A stretch of 64,000 bases of DNA from JAWLHJ01 sp039587535 (GTDB lineage: Bacteria; Gemmatimonadota; Gemmatimonadetes; Longimicrobiales; Gaopeijiaceae): the NCBI GenBank assembly GCA_039587535.1, contig JBDHIF010000004.1:59243-123242 (forward strand), given 5' to 3'. The translations under genes and the position numbers were made by a program. The notes under the pieces are model-generated. The model made no database searches and was not told the origin of the DNA. It saw nothing but the letters and a program-made list of their open reading frames with translations. Shown here piece by piece: positions 60,241 to 64,000 of this stretch (the first letter of the stretch is position 1; every line of letters begins with the position of its first letter).

Positions 60241-62700
60241 TCACCGTGACACAGGGGCCCAGAAGAGGACCGGCTCCTCGACCTCGATATCGTTCTTCTC
60301 CAGCGTCACCTCGAACGGCTCGATCTCCTGGGCCTTTCCCTCCCATTCCGCCCAGACCGCCTGGACCTCCGCGGCGAGCTCGTTCTCCAGCTCCAGGATC
60401 TCTTCCTCGTAGCCCTGGACTTTGGCGGTGGCCGTGGAGAGACGCTCCTGGGTACGGCGGGTCTGGGATCGGCGCGATGAGATCCCCGAGAGCTTGCTGG
60501 CACGGGCCTTTCCCCCGAGGAACATGGAGAGCAGCGCGCCGGCTCCCGAAACGATTTCCTGCTGACGCCGGGTTTCCACGTCCACCTCGAGCTCCCGCAC
60601 ACGAAGGGCGGCCCGATCCCTCCGGTCCCGGGCGGTGCCCAGCTTCCGCTCGAAGCGGTCCCTGAGCTTGGCCACCTCCTTGTCCGCTTCATCCTCGGCG
60701 GCTTCCAGGCAGCGTGCGCGGAACAGCTCTTCCTCCTCCCCCACCCGGGAGTACAGCTTGAGCGCGGGATTCATCAGAAGCTCCAGCGTCCGACCGCGGT
60801 ACAGGTGCGCCTGAAGCTCCTTGGCCAAGCCGCGAAAGAGGTTGACGTCGTGGACGGGCGCTTCCGGGAGGACGTAGGGGGCCTCCCCCCCAGGGGCGTC
60901 ACGGAAGTCACGCTCGTCGTAGTCCACCACCACGGCTTCCTCCACTCGGGGATCCCGGTCCAGGGGGAAGAGCACCGCCTCCCATTCCTCCTCGTGTCGT
61001 AGCGAGAGGCCCGAACGCTCCTCGTCGAAGAGCATCCGCACCTTGAATGCGAGCCCCGCCTCGTAGGCACGCCCACCGTTCGCGATCCCCAGTGCCGCCG
61101 CCCACGGGGCCCCGGCGTCCACGTAGCCGACCCGGATACCGGAGGCCACGGATGGCGCCACCGGAGTCTCGTCCGGTGCCAATGCGTCCGACGGAGCCGG
61201 GTCGGCGGGACGGGCACCTCCGTCGCCGGAGAAGCTCGCGTCACGCCCGGTCGGTGCCTGGGACGCAGCGGTCGCCTTCGGCTTCGCCTGTGCCGGCGAA
61301 CCCGTGAGCCCATCCTCCCGGAGCCTGAGGAGCTCGGCGCGAGTGAGCGGCCCGCGAAGGAAGGACATGGCCCATCTGGACGTGAACAACGAGGGCTGCG
61401 ACGACCGGGCGGTCTTGAGGACGAACTCCCGCTTCCCGAGCTGACCCATGCGAGCGTCCCACGCCGACACGTCCACGTCGCCGGACGCGGACTTCATGGC
61501 CTCCAGCACCCTGGCCTTGTCCCGTCCGGTCTGAAGCCGACCCACCATCCACAGGCCCGCGTTGGACATGAGCTTGTAGTCCACGTCCACCGGGTTCTGG
61601 GTGGCGATGACCATCCCGACCCCGTGCGCACGAGCCTGCTTGAAGAGGGTCAGCATGGGGCGCTTGGAGGGGGGCTCGGCGGTGGGAGGCGCCAGGCCGA
61701 ACACCTCGTCGACGTAGACCAGAGCCCGCAGATCGGACGTGCCCGACTGCTGCCTCATCCACGTCACCATCTTCGAGAGAAGCAGCGTCACCACAAACTG
61801 GCGCTCCGTCTCGGTGAGATGGGACAGATAGACCACGCTCGCCCGGGGGCGGCCGTCCGGCGCCCTCAGTAGCGCATCCATGTCCAGAGGCTCACCCTCC
61901 AGCCACTCGGCGAATGACGGCGCGGCCACCAAACCGTTCAGACGCATGGCCAACGCCATGCGGTCCTTCGATGGAAAGAACTGGTCCAGCTCGAAGACCC
62001 CCAATCGGCGTATGGGGGGATCCTGGATCTGCATCAGCAGGGTCGCCAGATCGAGATCCTGCCCCTTGCGCCAGGCGTGCTCGACGAGGTTGGCCAGCAG
62101 GATGTGCTCACGGCTGGTCACCGGATCCGCATCGATATCGGCCAGGACCAGAAGCCCGGACACGAGACCCTCGATCTCCTCCCGCAGCACCTCCCCCTGC
62201 TCCTCCCAGTCGCCGGCCGGGGCGGACAGATCGCCCAGCACGTTGAGTGGGATGCCAGCCGTGGAGCCCGGGGTGAGAATCCGGAGCTCCGCGGCGTCGC
62301 GAAGAGCCCGTGCCTCCTCCACACCCAGGCCGCAAGCGGCCAGGCCCTGCTTCCATCGTTCCGCCGTCCGGGTCGCGAGCTCCCGTGGCGTCACCCCCTC
62401 CCGGGACGCCTCGGCGGGATCAACCCACGGCTCGAAGTCGTCCACCCGAAGGTCCGGGAACTGGAGCGCCAGATTCCCCATGTCCCCTTTCGGGTCGAGG
62501 ATCAGCGCCGGCACTCCGGACCGCAGGACCTCCTCCAGGAGCACCACGCCCAGCCCCGTCTTCCCCGAGCCGGTCATGCCCACGATGACGCCGTGGGTGG
62601 TGAGGTGGTGACTGGGGATCTCCAGACGGGACGCCTTGGGCTTCCGCGTCTCCTCGTCGAGATCCATGCCAATGAAGAGGGTGCCGGTCTCGGCGGCCAT
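60241..62700 (-). CDS. HerA-like ATPase with C-terminal extension and coiled coil
   Basis: An 819-residue protein. The Walker A motif is G-M-T-G-S-G-K-T at 41-48, L-I-L-D-P-K-G-D is at 67-74, V-Y-V-D-E-V-F is the Walker B around 328-334, and V-I-A-T-Q-N-P is the sensor. This forms a HerA/FtsK-type motor over about residues 25-480. After a Pro/Ala-rich linker (about 490-540), a beta-rich portion and a long coiled coil (about 650-790) follow. Such stand-alone HerA-like ATPases are widespread and of unknown function; DNA pumping or protein remodelling is inferred. The GGAGGAG ribosome site gives a sure start at 62700. No NurA nuclease gene is adjacent. Confidence 0.85.
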   Translation of the reverse strand: MAAETGTLFIGMDLDEETRKPKASRLEIPSHHLTTHGVIVGMTGSGKTGLGVVLLEEVLRSGVPALILDPKGDMGNLALQFPDLRVDDFEPWVDPAEASREGVTPRELATRTAERWKQGLAACGLGVEEARALRDAAELRILTPGSTAGIPLNVLGDLSAPAGDWEEQGEVLREEIEGLVSGLLVLADIDADPVTSREHILLANLVEHAWRKGQDLDLATLLMQIQDPPIRRLGVFELDQFFPSKDRMALAMRLNGLVAAPSFAEWLEGEPLDMDALLRAPDGRPRASVVYLSHLTETERQFVVTLLLSKMVTWMRQQSGTSDLRALVYVDEVFGLAPPTAEPPSKRPMLTLFKQARAHGVGMVIATQNPVDVDYKLMSNAGLWMVGRLQTGRDKARVLEAMKSASGDVDVSAWDARMGQLGKREFVLKTARSSQPSLFTSRWAMSFLRGPLTRAELLRLREDGLTGSPAQAKPKATAASQAPTGRDASFSGDGGARPADPAPSDALAPDETPVAPSVASGIRVGYVDAGAPWAAALGIANGGRAYEAGLAFKVRMLFDEERSGLSLRHEEEWEAVLFPLDRDPRVEEAVVVDYDERDFRDAPGGEAPYVLPEAPVHDVNLFRGLAKELQAHLYRGRTLELLMNPALKLYSRVGEEEELFRARCLEAAEDEADKEVAKLRDRFERKLGTARDRRDRAALRVRELEVDVETRRQQEIVSGAGALLSMFLGGKARASKLSGISSRRSQTRRTQERLSTATAKVQGYEEEILELENELAAEVQAVWAEWEGKAQEIEPFEVTLEKNDIEVEEPVLFWAPVSR

Positions 62701-63185
62701 GTGCTCCTCCAGACCAGGCCGTGGGGGCCCGTTATTGCGTGCTCGAGTGCCGGGCGATCCGGCGCGGTCGAATATGGACCGCACCCCCCTTCGCGCCAAG
62801 CAAGATCCGGGGCTCACACGGGCCCGCCGACGGGCAGCATCCGGCAACTCGCTCGTCAACCCGGACAGACCGACGATCCCGAGACGAGCAGGAGGTGGGA
62901 CATGAGCGTCGCCCGATGGGGCCTGATCGCGGGGTCGATCATGAATTCCCTTTCGGGCTCGCTACCGACCCCATAGGTTGGCATCATGAGGAACCGTCCT
63001 GCGCCAACGGTGCGGTTCCGCCCCTGGCCATCGGCTGCCTGAGGTCCGGTTCTCCGGCCACATCCCGAGCCATGGGGACGCACTTCGCACGAAGGGGGCT
63101 CCCCGCGAGCCCGTGAAGGTTCTGCCTCGAGCAGCCCTTCCGCAGCAACGGAAGGGACGGGGTTCCTACGTGCCGGAGACGTGCG
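62701..63185. other. Gene-poor stretch between HerA-like ATPase and the small Cys protein
   Basis: 485 bases. The only supported coding signal is a 24-codon plus-strand frame with a perfect ribosome site. The rest shows no hairpin or repeat that stands out. It should hold divergent promoters for the flanking genes. Confidence 0.5.
62902..62976 (+). CDS. Possible 24-residue small protein or leader peptide
   Basis: ATG with AGGAGG exactly six bases upstream, then 24 codons starting M-S-V-A-R-W-G-L-I-A-G and ending S-L-P-T-P. It is moderately hydrophobic. Support is only the ribosome site; it could be a leader peptide or a degenerate gene start. Confidence 0.3.
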   Translation: MSVARWGLIAGSIMNSLSGSLPTP

Positions 63186-63518
63186 ATGAGCAACGACGGG
63201 TCGGTCCGCCTTTCGCGAGCGTTCTGCTCGGCGAGGGACCGGAACGTCCCGGTGCTTCGGCGTGAGGGCGCCACCACCTCCCCCGAGGGATTCCCCCAGC
63301 TCGTTTCCTGCCTGGACTACGGCGTCCGCTGCACCGGGTGGCTCTGCCCGCTCTTCACGCTGCCCACCCTCCCCCCGGAGGAGTTGTTGGTAGAGGCCGT
63401 CCAAGCCGAGCGCGACCGTAAGAAGAAGGACGTGGCTGAAGGCCGCGCCATCCTCGAGCGAGCTGTGAAGGAAAGCGAGGCTCGGAAGTCCGAAGCAGAT
63501 ACGCCCCCGACCACCTGA
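63186..63518 (+). CDS. Small protein of unknown function next to the FAD oxidoreductase
   Basis: 110 residues; GGAG lies eight bases before the ATG. There is one early Cys (A-F-C-S-A). A Cys-bearing, hydrophobic-aromatic stretch follows (V-S-C-L-D-Y-G-V-R-C-T-G-W-L-C-P-L-F), then a charged helical tail (Q-A-E-R-D-R-K-K-K-D). No family is recognised. It lies 74 bases upstream of the Fe-S/FAD oxidoreductase on the same strand, so a metal- or redox-related partner is possible. Confidence 0.55.
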   Translation: MSNDGSVRLSRAFCSARDRNVPVLRREGATTSPEGFPQLVSCLDYGVRCTGWLCPLFTLPTLPPEELLVEAVQAERDRKKKDVAEGRAILERAVKESEARKSEADTPPTT

Positions 63519-63592
63519 CGCCCCTTCCCGCCCGCACGAAGCCTCGACGCCCACCCGGACGACGATTCCACGGCCCGAACCGCGAGCTTGCC

Positions 63593-64000
63593 ATGCGCCC
63601 CACCGACGTTTCGGATCCGCAATACTACCACCGCGTCGTAGACTGCCAGTGGGCGTGCCCGGCGCACACCGACGTGCCCGAGTACATCCGGCTCATCGCC
63701 CTCGGGAAGTACACCGAGGCGTATATGCTCAATCGATGGTCCAACGTCTTCCCGGGCATTCTCGGACGAACCTGCGACCGCCCCTGCGAGCCCGCGTGCC
63801 GCCGGACCCGCCTGGACGAGGAGCCGGTGGCCATCTGCCGACTGAAGCGAGTAGCGGCGGACCTCCGTGACGACATCACGGATCTACTGCCCCGCATCCC
63901 CGAGAAGAAGAACGGCAAGAAGGTGCTGCTCATCGGAGCGGGCCCAGCCTCGCTCACCGTGGCCAACGACCTGATGCCCCTGGGCTACGAGGTCACGATC
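63593..64000 (+). CDS. Fe-S/FAD oxidoreductase (GltD/DPD-like), 5' part
   Basis: 136 codons are present before the window ends. The N-terminus has the Fe4S4 cysteine pattern of GltD/dihydropyrimidine-dehydrogenase-type N-domains (C-Q-W-A-C-P-A-H, then C-D-R-P-C-E-P-A-C-R). It is followed by K-V-L-L-I-G-A-G-P-A-S-L, an FAD-binding start. Homologues transfer electrons between NAD(P)H, FAD and Fe-S centres in amino-acid or pyrimidine metabolism or as general electron-transfer adaptors. The substrate cannot be told from this fragment. Confidence 0.85.
   Translation, partial: MRPTDVSDPQYYHRVVDCQWACPAHTDVPEYIRLIALGKYTEAYMLNRWSNVFPGILGRTCDRPCEPACRRTRLDEEPVAICRLKRVAADLRDDITDLLPRIPEKKNGKKVLLIGAGPASLTVANDLMPLGYEVTI

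Noticed and set aside
1..64000. CRISPR arrays, IS elements, prophage or integration sites
   Set aside because: No regularly spaced repeats, transposase or integrase genes or terminal inverted repeats were found on reading both strands.

Overview
The window is GC-rich, densely coded DNA, probably a chromosomal segment of a Gemmatimonadota-type bacterium. This placement is an inference from gene content: an ADOP-type duplicated ABC permease with its PadR repressor, a TolB-propeller/amidohydrolase fusion, many lipoproteins with classical lipoboxes, a DUF6174-like lipoprotein and a TonB-dependent receptor with a carboxypeptidase-regulatory-like N-domain. No rRNA, tRNA, CRISPR array, IS element or prophage was seen. 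The content looks like ordinary chromosome with some gene-fragment decay.

Layout. 1-6.6 kb: start of a truncated minus-strand gene, a DUF6174-like lipoprotein, EgtB, an acidic lipoprotein, a YbdG-type MscS channel overlapping a fatty-acid desaturase tail to tail, and a helical membrane protein. 6.7-14 kb (all minus): secreted DUF1028 protein with a peptidoglycan-binding-like tail, long-form isocitrate dehydrogenase, TolB/amidohydrolase and a DUF389 membrane protein. 14.3-16.6 kb (plus): a 64-residue secreted Cys-containing peptide, a strong hairpin, a one-Cys thioredoxin-like protein and a membrane-anchored beta-propeller; this is the best candidate for an undescribed system. 16.7-22.7 kb (minus): second MscS channel, then a cobalamin riboswitch driving a TonB receptor (btuB-like) and a surface propeller lipoprotein reminiscent of BtuG, then an unrecognised protein and a GNAT acetyltransferase. 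22.7-30.9 kb: peptidase M28 fragment, an SDR with an apparent signal peptide, ADOP permease/PadR, DUF4112, alkaline phosphatase, YceI and a methyltransferase. 31-38 kb: K+ channel with RCK domains translationally coupled to an ankyrin protein; MATE exporter, small lipoprotein and a large HExxH Ig-like lipoprotein in one coupled operon. 38-43 kb: surface-repeat protein, GlpD, CspA with a clear terminator, Pcm coupled to a site-2 protease, and a zinc ribbon. 43.3-46.9 kb: DUF1028, acetamidase/formamidase-like and amidase-signature operon. 47-55 kb: a Na+/solute symporter, then a complete N-ATPase operon atpDCQRBEFAG whose c subunit carries Na+-type ligands. 55-64 kb: LLM oxidoreductase overlapping ppk1, ppx-HD, a HerA-like ATPase, a short gene-poor stretch and the start of an Fe-S/FAD oxidoreductase.

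How it fits together. Three physiological themes stand out. First, sodium and ion homeostasis: N-ATPase, SSS symporter, K+ channel and two MscS channels. Second, phosphate and polyphosphate: ppx, ppk1 with a Pho-box-like repeat, and alkaline phosphatase. Third, nutrient capture at the outer surface: B12 uptake, and secreted amidases and peptidases. Many gene pairs overlap as ATGA, GTGA, TTGA or TGATG, indicating widespread translational coupling. Two convergent pairs overlap in their coding ends.
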